From Anaerolineae bacterium (GTDB lineage Bacteria; Chloroflexota; Anaerolineae; Aggregatilineales; Aggregatilineaceae): a DNA stretch of 10,012 nt. Under the pieces are notes generated by a model. That model made no database searches, was not told the origin of the DNA, and was given only the letters and a program-made list of their open reading frames with translations. The first letter of the stretch is position 1. Every line of letters starts with the position of its first letter. The DNA lies in contig JAFGJA010000584.1 of NCBI GenBank assembly GCA_016929355.1, forward strand, positions 1 to 10,012, given 5' to 3'. Below, piece after piece: positions 1 through 7,011 of this stretch. The translations under genes and the position numbers were made by a program.

Positions 1-408
1 GGACCGGAAGAAGTACCGATCCCGATCCCGTCGCTGAAAAAATTAACCGGCGCGATTGGTCTGTCGCTGATTGTGTGGCAGCGTGCGACAAAGTTGACCA
101 AACGCGGAATAACGGTTACAGTGGCGGCGGGTGAGGCGGACATTCCGGCGGATCAACCCGTCATCCGGTTTGATCGCAGCGCCACACCCTTACCCCAACC
201 CGGCGATGCCTTACCGGTGTTGGGCGATGTCGCTAAAGGCAATCTGGCGCGGATCGATATGACATGGCCGGATCGGATCGTGATCACCGCACAAACGATC
301 CTGGTCACAATTGAGATGTTACCCGATCCGACCATTGTCGCAGTGGTAGAGTTGGTTAAACAGGAAGCGCAACAGTCCATGCAGCAGCCGCGAGGGGGCG
401 ACGCATGA
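1..408 (+). CDS. C-terminal part of an unrecognised protein (5' end outside window)
   Basis: The frame is open from base 1 and ends at TGA 406-408, giving about 135 visible residues; the real start lies left of the window. A GTG at 73 could be called as a start, but the frame continues upstream with sensible protein (a VPIPIP proline stretch, then a hydrophobic segment GAIGLSLIVW), so I treat it as internal. The remainder looks like a small mixed alpha/beta domain with alternating hydrophobic strands (RITVTV-like, RIVITAQTILVTIEML) and an amphipathic C-terminal helix ending in a Gln/Gly-rich tail. No catalytic motif or known family is recognisable. Its stop overlaps the start of the NIF3-like gene (ATGA), so the two are probably co-transcribed and translationally coupled. 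Function is unknown. Confidence 0.7.
   Translation, partial: GPEEVPIPIPSLKKLTGAIGLSLIVWQRATKLTKRGITVTVAAGEADIPADQPVIRFDRSATPLPQPGDALPVLGDVAKGNLARIDMTWPDRIVITAQTILVTIEMLPDPTIVAVVELVKQEAQQSMQQPRGGDA
392..398 (+). promoter_or_regulatory. Strong ribosome binding site for the NIF3-like gene
   Basis: GAGGGGG lies inside the 3' end of the preceding gene, 6 bases before ATG 405. It supports this start and the coupled ATGA arrangement. Confidence 0.65.
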
Positions 409-1307
409 ATCAAACAGACTTGGTACTCAAGCTGAACGAATTTTTCAACATCCAGGCGTTTAACGAACGCGATCTATGGACGAGTATCCTGCCAGCCCCC
501 GCGATCAGTGCCTATGAACGATTCGGCGAAACCGAATTTGTTCAGGGCGGTTGGAACGGGCTGATGCTCAAAAGTTCCGAAGAAATTGATCGCGTCTATA
601 TGATCGTATTTCCCGATCAGCCGGTGCTGGATACGATTCTGGCGCTGGAACTGGAACGCGAAGCCCCCGGCTCGATGATCTTTGCCCACCACCCCGCCGA
701 TTTTGAAGAAGCTGGACGCGGCTTTGTCGGGATCAAAGAAACACAGCTTGAGGAACTCCGCGAACACAACATCAACTACTACTGCTGCCATGCTCCGCTC
801 GACTGTCATCCCGAAGTCAGCACCGTGATCGCGTTGGCGAAAGCGTTAAAATTGATGGATTGGGAACTATTTTCCCCTCATCACGGCGGAATGGAAGGCG
901 TACATGGCCGGATCACCGGCATGGGTTTCGGTGGATTTGCCCAACACCTCGCCACAGTCACCGATCTGCCATATATCCAATACAATCAGGTGCGGCACAA
1001 CGGCCAACCCGTTGAACATATCGCGGTTATTCCCGGCGGTGGTGACGATCCGAAACATCTGCAAGAGGCGCTAGATTTGGGCTGCGATACGTATGTGACC
1101 GGGCATTGGTGGCTGATCGGCAATTATGACTATGCCGCCAAACAACGCGAATTCATGCGCGAATTAGTCCCGCAACTGCCCATGAATTTGATCGGCACGT
1201 CGCATTACACCAGCGAAATGGTTGTGCTGCGCGATCAGATGCCAACCTGGTTCCGCAATGCCGGCATTGAGGCGCGCTTCATCAAACAACCTGATCCCTG
1301 GCGGTAG
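405..1307 (+). CDS. NIF3-like dinuclear metal-binding protein (YbgI/YqfO, 'GTP cyclohydrolase I type 2' family)
   Basis: 300 residues, ATG start with a strong ribosome binding site, TAG stop. The NIF3 metal-site pattern is present in order: HHP at residues 95-97 (after a hydrophobic strand, SMIFAHHP), HAPLD with His129 and Asp133, and the C-terminal signature GTSHYTSEMV with His267 and Glu271. These are the residues that bind the two metal ions in characterised members. Also typical are a Gly-rich turn (IPGGGDD, 209-214) and DTYVTGHW (228-235), which replaces the usual 'DvyiTGD'. The N-terminal 'DNvGLqvG' element is degenerate (GGWNGLMLK, 48-56). Length fits the short form without the PII-like insert of YqfO. 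It is probably cytoplasmic. The family is widespread but its reaction is poorly settled; annotation as GTP cyclohydrolase is by homology only. Family assignment is sure, function is not. Confidence 0.88.
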   Translation: MNQTDLVLKLNEFFNIQAFNERDLWTSILPAPAISAYERFGETEFVQGGWNGLMLKSSEEIDRVYMIVFPDQPVLDTILALELEREAPGSMIFAHHPADFEEAGRGFVGIKETQLEELREHNINYYCCHAPLDCHPEVSTVIALAKALKLMDWELFSPHHGGMEGVHGRITGMGFGGFAQHLATVTDLPYIQYNQVRHNGQPVEHIAVIPGGGDDPKHLQEALDLGCDTYVTGHWWLIGNYDYAAKQREFMRELVPQLPMNLIGTSHYTSEMVVLRDQMPTWFRNAGIEARFIKQPDPWR

Positions 1308-1310
1308 GAA

Positions 1311-1340
1311 AAAACAGCGCCATCTGTCAGGGCGCATTTT
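1311..1340. terminator. Possible bidirectional terminator between convergent genes
   Basis: A small inverted repeat, GCGCC (1317-1321) and GGCGC (1331-1335) with a 9-base loop, is flanked by AAAA on the left (1311-1314) and TTTT on the right (1337-1340), so it could end transcripts from both sides. The stem is only 5 bp, with a small internal loop before the A/T arms. It overlaps the stop codon of the minus-strand M23 gene. Position between convergent genes supports the call, but the stem is weak. Confidence 0.4.
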
Positions 1341-2928
1341 CGAAGAGGGCTAATCCATCCAACGTGACGAGTGTCAAATAGCCCCCGGTAAACGTCACCG
1401 TATCATCGGATTGCACATCCAATTTGCGCGTGGAGGCTGTGCCGTTAACGCCCCCATCATAAAGCGGCACTTGCGCAATCAGCCGCCCATCCCCTGTATC
1501 ATACGCCAACAACTGCCCATCCGTTGAGAGCACATACAGCAACCGCCCGCCGCCAATGCCGAGATATGGCGAGTGACGATAACTGCCGGGCATATACGCG
1601 ATCCATTGCAGCGCGCCATCCAACGTATGAGCATACAGCGCAAAGCCTTCGCCGGGATAAAGATAGAGCGTACCGGAATCCGCATAAAGCAGTTCCGTGT
1701 TGGCATTGAACGTATGCCCGGTATCAAACAACGCGGTGAACGTCAGCGCACGATCCAGGCGCGAGATCGTGGTCCCGTTGGCGATCAAAAATTCGCCGCC
1801 CGGCGCAGCAAACGGAACGGCTATCGCAGCGAACGTCTGCTGATACATCACCTGCCCCGCCGCATCGATCACCCGGAGATCGCCGTTGGCGGTAGCCACC
1901 GCCAGCCGATCCCCGCTCACCACCCACCGCTCAACCCGATCCGGCAAAGGCGGCGTTTCCCAGAGCGGCGCGCCATCTGGGGTGAATGCCAACACCCGGT
2001 AATCGTCTGCCACAAAAACTACTGCATCCCCAAATTGGATAGGCGACATGATGACCGGCTGGGGCAGTTGCCAGAGCGCGCTAAAACTCCCGTTAGCCAA
2101 GACCAACACTTGCTGCGTCGAATTGGTCACCAGCACCCGGCCATCCGGCAGCGCCAACAACCCTGTCGTGCCGCCCAACGTATCAAACTCCCAGAGCAGA
2201 TCGCCATCAGCCGAGACACCTTCCAAATGACCGCTCCGCGCAAGGGCGTAGGTCCCGTTTGACAGCGTCAGGGGTGGCAGCGTCGGGCTTTCCGTCAGTG
2301 AAAAATGATGGCGATAGGCGGGCAGCACCCAAACATTAGCCAGATAGGTAAAATCCACCGGGTTGAGCCACCCCAGTTCAATCGGGTTCACCTGCGTATA
2401 GCCGGGACCGCCTTCATAGCGGTAGCGTGTGCGAATTTCGTAATGCAGATGGGGGCGACCTAACGAGGGGAACCCAACCGCGCCCACAATGTCGCCGCGC
2501 TCCACACACTGATCCAGCATCGGAAACGTGTACCCGTTGAGTTCTTCCATGTGCCCGTAGAGTGTATTCACCAGCGATCCATCCGGCATGGTGTGCTGGA
2601 TCACAACCACGCCTTTTTCGGTATCCCATCCGGCGACATCGCTGTAGGTCACACGCCCGCGCGCTGCCGCCCGCACTGGCGCGCCTAATTCCTCAAACGC
2701 CACGTCAATCCCGGTGTGCAAGCCGCCAAACTGCGCGCGATACAGGCCAAAATCGATACGCTGAATATCAATATCCGGCACAGGCAGCTCAAAGCCATCC
2801 ACATAGCCGCAAGGCGCGACATCAACCTGGCTGCTCACCGATTCGCGTGATGAGAAAACAGCTACACACAACAGGATCACAAACAATAAAAGCGCAGATT
2901 TCATCGTTGTGCAGCGCGAAACTAACAT
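1327..2928 (-). CDS. Exported M23 (LytM-type) peptidase fused to a PQQ-like beta-propeller
   Basis: 533 residues. A hydrophobic signal or anchor segment (about residues 10-26, SALLLFVILLCVAVF) has no lipobox, so it is a type I signal or an N-terminal anchor. The M23 zinc-peptidase domain (about 55-195) has all key residues: HTGID with His71 and Asp75, YGHM with His126, and HLH with His160 and His162; by analogy with LytM, His71, Asp75 and His162 bind zinc. It therefore looks catalytically competent and would cut peptidoglycan cross-bridges or another extracytoplasmic peptide. Residues about 220-533 form repeated beta-propeller blades of PQQ type (for example VLAFTPDGAPLWE, LRVIDAAGQVMY, LLAYDTGDGRLIAQ), roughly seven, probably for binding. 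The first ATG lies 6 bases after the upstream stop; a second ATG at residue 9 (2904) gives a more typical signal peptide. Neither has a clear ribosome binding site, so translation is probably coupled to the gene before it. Last gene of the deoC unit. Confidence 0.85.
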   Translation of the reverse strand: MLVSRCTTMKSALLLFVILLCVAVFSSRESVSSQVDVAPCGYVDGFELPVPDIDIQRIDFGLYRAQFGGLHTGIDVAFEELGAPVRAAARGRVTYSDVAGWDTEKGVVVIQHTMPDGSLVNTLYGHMEELNGYTFPMLDQCVERGDIVGAVGFPSLGRPHLHYEIRTRYRYEGGPGYTQVNPIELGWLNPVDFTYLANVWVLPAYRHHFSLTESPTLPPLTLSNGTYALARSGHLEGVSADGDLLWEFDTLGGTTGLLALPDGRVLVTNSTQQVLVLANGSFSALWQLPQPVIMSPIQFGDAVVFVADDYRVLAFTPDGAPLWETPPLPDRVERWVVSGDRLAVATANGDLRVIDAAGQVMYQQTFAAIAVPFAAPGGEFLIANGTTISRLDRALTFTALFDTGHTFNANTELLYADSGTLYLYPGEGFALYAHTLDGALQWIAYMPGSYRHSPYLGIGGGRLLYVLSTDGQLLAYDTGDGRLIAQVPLYDGGVNGTASTRKLDVQSDDTVTFTGGYLTLVTLDGLALFENAP

Positions 2929-2934
2929 AGTCGG

Positions 2935-4518
2935 CTAATCAGCCGCAGCGAGATCGCGGCGTTGGTACAGAATCATCCCTGTGCCGTAGTAGTCGGTGGG
3001 AATGACCCAGATTTCCGCATAGCGCGCGTTGAATTCAGGATCAACCGCCAAGCCATGCCGGACGAAATGCTCCATCAAGACGATATAATCCGGTTGGTAA
3101 TCATGAATGATGGCGGGCGGCACGGCGTAATTGGCATCTTGGGCGAGTAAACTTTTATCAAACGGGTAATACTCTGAAATTTCCGGCGTGACCAACCCCA
3201 CCGTATCCAGAATACGGGCGCGGCTGAAAAAACCCACTGCGCCAATATCTCCGGCAGCAACCAGCGTATCTTCAGTCACACCATACTCATCGCGCAGTTT
3301 TTCGCCCATGCGCCGGTAATTGAGTTCGATCTCGTGCCACGCCATTTCCGGCGCGGGCCGATCCGGGCCATGATCGGGTTCCAGCGCCCAGGCATTGAGC
3401 GAGAACAGGATCAGGATCACGCCAATGATCGCAAACGCCACCGGCAGCACTTGCGGACGTTTGAACTGTTCCGCCAATGCGCTGCCTAACGCCCACACAC
3501 CGAGCAAAATCGCCAGAAAATAGGCGGGCAGGATCGGCGCGAGATACCACCGGAAAATGAGCGGATTCATCAGGCTGAAAATCGTCACGTAGAACCAGGG
3601 ATAGATCAGATACGGGACCAGACGCGGGTGATTTTTGGCCGCATACAGCGTGCCCGCGCCGGACAGCGCCGGATAGAGAAACAAGCCGATCCGAATACCC
3701 CAAACGCCAAGCGCATCCGAATCGAAAAATGGCGTGGCAATATGCTGAATCAGACGGGTCACGGCCTGGAAATCACCGACCACATAAGCCACCGTTTTGG
3801 CGCTGAGTGAACGCGAAAGAAACGTCCCGAAATAGGTCCAACTGAACGCATACCAGGGCAGCAAAATCGCGCCGAAGATCAGCCAACTTTGCCAGGGCAG
3901 GCGCTTCGGTTGGCTGGCGCGCCAATGCGTATAGAGTTGGTGCAAAAAGAGCAACCCTACCCAGATGATCGTATCAATCCGCGTCAGGATCGCTAACGCT
4001 GCGCAGACCGCCATCGCGCGTTCGCGGCGCGTGACATAAGCATACATCGCCGCCACTGCCCACAGAAGCCCGACGCTGGTTTCCATGCCGCCAATCGCAA
4101 AAGTAACGCTCATCGGACTGAGCGCCCACAGCACACCGATAATCGCGGCTAACGTGATCTGCTGCGTAGCGCGATAGAGGAGTAAGGCCAGCAGCGCCGC
4201 CGTGATCGCGTCCGCAATGGCATTGGTGATCAGCGCAAACCAGGGGAAATTTTTGCTGCCCGTCACAAAACTGATGCTCGCCATAAGCAGCGTATACAAA
4301 GGCGTCGTCGTGCCCAGCGTGCGGGAATCGAGATTGTAGACAAACCCGTTCCCGTCAACGATATTGCGGCTGTAGCGAAACGTGATAAACGCATCATCAA
4401 TCGTGCGTGGTTCGGGGATCACGCGCGCGGCCAACGTCAACAGCATGACGACGACCAGCACCCACCACATGAAACGCGGCATAGTCGATTGATGTTGGGG
4501 CATGACCTGATCAGACAC
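2935..4518 (-). CDS. GT-C type membrane glycosyltransferase (ArnT/PMT/AftB-like fold)
   Basis: 527 residues with GTG start, chosen because AAGGGA lies 7 bases upstream; an ATG at residue 6 is an alternative. After the first membrane helix (about 17-33) comes DDAFITFRYSRNIVDGNG (41-58), with the Asp pair at 41-42. This extracytoplasmic DD motif near the first helix is the hallmark of GT-C enzymes that take sugar from polyprenyl-phosphate donors. GTTTPLYTLLMA (69-80), GGMET (143-147) and LTRID (178-182) fit the AftB/LphB-like branch. About ten membrane segments extend to residue 375. The soluble tail contains GDIGAVGFF (423-431) and ILDTVGLVTPE (436-446), a motif common in this branch. Substrate and acceptor cannot be read from the sequence; lipid, cell-wall glycan or protein are all possible. 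It lies between deoC (17 bases before) and the M23 gene (6 bases after), so it is co-transcribed. Confidence 0.82.
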   Translation of the reverse strand: MSDQVMPQHQSTMPRFMWWVLVVVMLLTLAARVIPEPRTIDDAFITFRYSRNIVDGNGFVYNLDSRTLGTTTPLYTLLMASISFVTGSKNFPWFALITNAIADAITAALLALLLYRATQQITLAAIIGVLWALSPMSVTFAIGGMETSVGLLWAVAAMYAYVTRRERAMAVCAALAILTRIDTIIWVGLLFLHQLYTHWRASQPKRLPWQSWLIFGAILLPWYAFSWTYFGTFLSRSLSAKTVAYVVGDFQAVTRLIQHIATPFFDSDALGVWGIRIGLFLYPALSGAGTLYAAKNHPRLVPYLIYPWFYVTIFSLMNPLIFRWYLAPILPAYFLAILLGVWALGSALAEQFKRPQVLPVAFAIIGVILILFSLNAWALEPDHGPDRPAPEMAWHEIELNYRRMGEKLRDEYGVTEDTLVAAGDIGAVGFFSRARILDTVGLVTPEISEYYPFDKSLLAQDANYAVPPAIIHDYQPDYIVLMEHFVRHGLAVDPEFNARYAEIWVIPTDYYGTGMILYQRRDLAAAD

Positions 4519-4525
4519 GGCGCGA

Positions 4526-4531
4526 TCCCTT
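4526..4531 (-). promoter_or_regulatory. Ribosome binding site deciding the GTG start of the glycosyltransferase
   Basis: AAGGGA on the minus strand ends 7 bases before GTG at 4518. It lies just downstream of the deoC stop codon (TAA, 4536-4538). The internal ATG five codons later has no such element at proper spacing. Confidence 0.6.
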
Positions 4532-4535
4532 CGGA

Positions 4536-5264
4536 TTAGTAGGTTGAGTCAGATGCTACACCGGATGCCTTACCCTGGGCTTCCTGCACAATGCGCACCC
4601 CGGCGCTGGCCCCGATCCGGGTCGCCCCCGCCGCGATCATATTCAGCGCATCAGTATAGGTCCGCACGCCGCCGGATGCCTTGACGCCCATCTCCGGCCC
4701 GACCACACGCCGCATCAAAGCAATATCTTCTACCGTCGCGCCACCGGAATTAAAGCCAGTAGACGTTTTAACAAAGTCCGCACCTACCTCTTTGGCAATA
4801 ACGCAGGCCGTTTCCTTTTCTTCATCGGTCAGCAGGCATGTTTCGAGAATCACTTTGCAGATGATACCATGCCGGTGCGCGACATCCACCACCGCCGCCA
4901 TATCGCGCCGCAGCAAATCGAGATTACCGGATTTGAGCGCGCCGACATTCAGCACCATATCCACTTCACCCGCGCCATCCGCAATCGCTTTTTCAGTCTC
5001 GAACGCTTTGGTTTCCGGCAAATTCGCGCCTAACGGAAATCCAACGGTACACCCCACCAAAACGTCATCCACGCCTTTAAGCTGCTCGGCGCAAAATGCC
5101 ACATGCGCCGGATTCACGCAAACTGAGGCGAAATGGTATTCTTTTGCTTCCTGGCACAAGGTCACGAACTGTTCCGGTACAGCTTCCGGCTTGAGCAACG
5201 TATGATCGATCATGCGGGCGAGTTGAGCCGCATCAGGTATCTGTAGAGTTTGGTCAGACATCAT
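4536..5264 (-). CDS. deoC: Deoxyribose-phosphate aldolase (EC 4.1.2.4)
   Basis: 242 residues, the usual length for the bacterial enzyme. It cleaves 2-deoxyribose-5-phosphate to acetaldehyde and glyceraldehyde-3-phosphate in deoxynucleoside breakdown, in the cytoplasm. The class I aldolase TIM-barrel signatures are all present: IDHTLLKPEA (19-28), VCVNPAHV (48-55), GFPLGA (75-80), EVDMVLNVG with Asp102, KVILET with Lys137, VKTSTGF with the Schiff-base Lys166, and GVKASGGVR with Lys195. Two ATGs stand in tandem (5264 and 5261); AAAGGA is 5 bases before the first and 8 before the second, so the start could be either. The first gene of a probable unit with the glycosyltransferase and the M23 gene. 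No other deo gene (nucleoside phosphorylase, phosphopentomutase) or deo repressor is nearby. Assignment is secure. Confidence 0.97.
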   Translation of the reverse strand: MMSDQTLQIPDAAQLARMIDHTLLKPEAVPEQFVTLCQEAKEYHFASVCVNPAHVAFCAEQLKGVDDVLVGCTVGFPLGANLPETKAFETEKAIADGAGEVDMVLNVGALKSGNLDLLRRDMAAVVDVAHRHGIICKVILETCLLTDEEKETACVIAKEVGADFVKTSTGFNSGGATVEDIALMRRVVGPEMGVKASGGVRTYTDALNMIAAGATRIGASAGVRIVQEAQGKASGVASDSTY

Positions 5265-5269
5265 ACAAG

Positions 5270-5275
5270 TCCTTT
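5270..5275 (-). promoter_or_regulatory. deoC ribosome binding site
   Basis: AAAGGA on the minus strand, within AAAAAGGA, sits 5 bases before the first and 8 bases before the second of two adjacent ATG codons. Confidence 0.55.
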
Positions 5276-5308
5276 TTAGAGTTTTAATTTTTACTAAAGC
5301 CAGGCGAA

Positions 5309-5337
5309 ATTATACCCGACTTCTAGGCAACCGGGAT
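5309..5337 (-). promoter_or_regulatory. Probable deoC operon promoter with consensus -10 box
   Basis: A perfect TATAAT lies on the minus strand at 5309-5314, about 45 bases before the deoC start, in an AT-rich gap of 58 bases. The matching -35 position (5332-5337 with a 17-base spacer, ATCCCG) is poor and falls in the 3' end of the GH32 gene; no TGn extension is present. This suggests an activator-dependent or weak promoter, or readthrough from GH32. I found no terminator hairpin after the GH32 gene. Confidence 0.5.
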
Positions 5338-6810
5338 CGTCCGTATTTCAGCATCAGCCCAGATGGTATTCAGCGCCCACAGATCGAGCGATTTCAGCGT
5401 CACCGCACCGCCGACTACGGATAATGACAATCCGAGACTATCGGGCCGGGTCGGGTAGATGCGCGTGGTGAAACACGCCCAATCATTGGCGAACACTTCC
5501 AACACCGAATGATCAAGGAACAGATGCAACCGCAGCCGTTGATCGGGCAGCAGTTCTACGATACCGCGCAGAGCAGATCGGTTTACATCGTCAGCCAAGC
5601 TGGACTGGGCGCGATCTATGGTCAGGATTTGCGTTGCGAAATTATAGGTGAGCGTGGTTTTTTCTTCACCAGCCAGCGCGCACCGCACCGCAAGCACCAA
5701 TTGTGTCGCTGATTCCGCTGCCACTTGCACCGCAAATTCGGCGACAAGTTCCAGGCTATCACCGGGAATAGTGGCAGGAATCGCACCCAACACATTAGGC
5801 GTATCCGGTGTAAGGGTCATTTCGTCGATCTGAAAATGTTCACCGCGCAGTTGGGCGAGTTCGGGAGCAGGCGCAACGCCAACTTTGCCATCGGCACGCG
5901 GCGTCAAAATACGCGGCAGCGACATCACCCCGGCCCAACCGTTTGCATTTTGGACTTCCAGACTGCGCTGTTCCACCAACCAGGCAAACATGATCCGCCG
6001 CCCCTGCGCATCCTGAAACGTCTGCGGGGCATAAAAGGCGACATCACCGTAATCCATTTTATGCACCTGCTCCGCCGTAAAACGATGATTGGCGAGCGTG
6101 CCGGTGAAATATAACGTATACAGGCCCTTTTGATCTTCATAGTTGAACGCGGAAATCACCAGCACATACTGATCGCCCAACCGGAAAAAGTCGGGACACT
6201 CCCACATATCCCCGGTCCAGATCGGGTCCGTCCGGTTCACATCGCCCGTATAAAGCGGGTGCATATAGTCCCATTCGTGTAGATCGCGCGAACGATACAA
6301 GAATGCCGTCCCACCCACGCCGCGAATACCCGCGCCGATCAACTGATACCAGACCTCATCTTCGGACCATACACAGTGATCGCGGTAAGCGTTGATGTCG
6401 AACCCGGCAGGCGTATCAGGAATCACCGGATTGCCCGCGTAAGATTGCCATGTCCATAACCCATCCGTGCTGGTAGCGATACAGGCCCGTTGGTTGCCCT
6501 CCCGCTCCCCACTGTAGATCAGCGTAGGCACACCATCATGATTCACCGCGCAACCCGACCAGCAACCCCCTTGATCAGCGCCTTCAGACGAGGGCTTTAA
6601 CGCCACCGGCCAATCCGTCCAATGCACTAAATCCTCACTGACCGCGTGCCCCCAATGGATCGTGCCCCAGAAGGGACCATTGGGATTGTACTGGTAAAAG
6701 AGGTGATAACGACCTTGCCAATAAATTAAGCCGTTGGGATCATTCATCCAGTTCGATGGGGGCAGAAAATGATAACGGGGACGGTGGGGATCGGTATGTA
6801 GTAAACTCAT
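5323..6810 (-). CDS. Glycoside hydrolase family 32 beta-fructosidase (invertase / sucrose-6-phosphate hydrolase type)
   Basis: 495 residues, no signal peptide, so cytoplasmic. It hydrolyses terminal beta-fructofuranosides such as sucrose, sucrose-6-phosphate or imported fructo-oligosaccharides. The five-bladed propeller begins with WMNDPNG (21-27; nucleophile Asp24). Further family elements are FYQYNP (38-43), CWSG (83-86), the transition-state-stabilising Asp144 in YRDH (142-145), and MWECPDFF (202-209) with acid/base Glu204. FYAPQTF (259-265) and GWAGVMSLPR (291-300) follow. The C-terminal beta-sandwich (about 340-495) has the typical LDHSVLEVFAND (432-443). The usual RDP triplet is RDH here, a variant I recall from related fructosidases, with Arg and Asp kept. 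The ATG start has AAGGA 9 bases upstream. No sucrose transporter, PTS or fructokinase is in the window, so sucrose versus sucrose-6-phosphate cannot be decided. Preceded by its own likely promoter. Confidence 0.95.
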   Translation of the reverse strand: MSLLHTDPHRPRYHFLPPSNWMNDPNGLIYWQGRYHLFYQYNPNGPFWGTIHWGHAVSEDLVHWTDWPVALKPSSEGADQGGCWSGCAVNHDGVPTLIYSGEREGNQRACIATSTDGLWTWQSYAGNPVIPDTPAGFDINAYRDHCVWSEDEVWYQLIGAGIRGVGGTAFLYRSRDLHEWDYMHPLYTGDVNRTDPIWTGDMWECPDFFRLGDQYVLVISAFNYEDQKGLYTLYFTGTLANHRFTAEQVHKMDYGDVAFYAPQTFQDAQGRRIMFAWLVEQRSLEVQNANGWAGVMSLPRILTPRADGKVGVAPAPELAQLRGEHFQIDEMTLTPDTPNVLGAIPATIPGDSLELVAEFAVQVAAESATQLVLAVRCALAGEEKTTLTYNFATQILTIDRAQSSLADDVNRSALRGIVELLPDQRLRLHLFLDHSVLEVFANDWACFTTRIYPTRPDSLGLSLSVVGGAVTLKSLDLWALNTIWADAEIRTIPVA

Positions 6811-6819
6811 GCGGGCCTA

Positions 6820-6824
6820 TCCTT
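6820..6824 (-). promoter_or_regulatory. GH32 ribosome binding site
   Basis: AAGGA on the minus strand, 9 bases before the ATG at 6810. The spacing is slightly long but acceptable. Confidence 0.45.
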
Positions 6825-6856
6825 GTCATATAAACTTTGCTCGGTTCTCCCTATCC

Positions 6857-6886
6857 AGTTTATCAGTCTACACAAAAACTTGACAA
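6857..6886 (-). promoter_or_regulatory. Candidate promoter of the GH32 gene
   Basis: On the minus strand, TTGTCA (6881-6886, one mismatch to the -35 consensus) is followed after 18 bases by TAAACT (6857-6862, four of six to the -10 consensus). It lies in the 201-base gap between the terminator of the large membrane gene and the GH32 start, leaving a leader of about 40 bases. Position is good and motif quality is moderate. No clear operator palindrome was seen in the gap (6811-7011). Confidence 0.4.
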
Positions 6887-6941
6887 TATTCACCTGATGG
6901 CCCCCATAGACGGTGCTACTACAGACACCACAACTCGCAAT

Positions 6942-6973
6942 AAAAAGCGGCGGATTTTGCTGTAAAATCCGCC
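6942..6973 (-). terminator. Intrinsic terminator of the large membrane protein gene
   Basis: A perfect 10-bp inverted repeat, GGCGGATTTT (6949-6958) and AAAATCCGCC (6964-6973), has a 5-base loop. Read on the minus strand it is followed after two bases by TTTTT (6946-6942). It lies about 40 bases after the stop codon of the minus-strand gene ending at 7012. Direction is set by the T-run next to the stem on that strand only. Confidence 0.85.
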
Positions 6974-7011
6974 ACTCACTCTATTTTTTCCATCTCGTTC
7001 CCAGGAAAAAA

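Noticed and set aside
73..75. GTG at 73 as the start of the first gene
   Set aside because: The frame is open to base 1 with plausible protein, and there is no convincing ribosome binding site before it.
1573..2262. A 229-codon plus-strand open frame opposite the M23/propeller gene
   Set aside because: Arg/His/Gln-rich antisense shadow with no domain; the opposite strand has a complete M23 motif set and propeller blades.
4681..5205. A 174-codon plus-strand open frame opposite deoC
   Set aside because: Ser/Thr/Pro-rich antisense shadow of a gene with full catalytic signatures.
4507..5264. Both deoC and the glycosyltransferase begin with MSDQ, suggesting a duplicated start
   Set aside because: Similarity stops after four codons and third bases differ; chance is sufficient.
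6880..6885. Consensus TTGACA on the plus strand
   Set aside because: No -10 box at 16-19 bases and no plus-strand gene follows; the same site read on the minus strand (TTGTCA) serves better as the GH32 -35.
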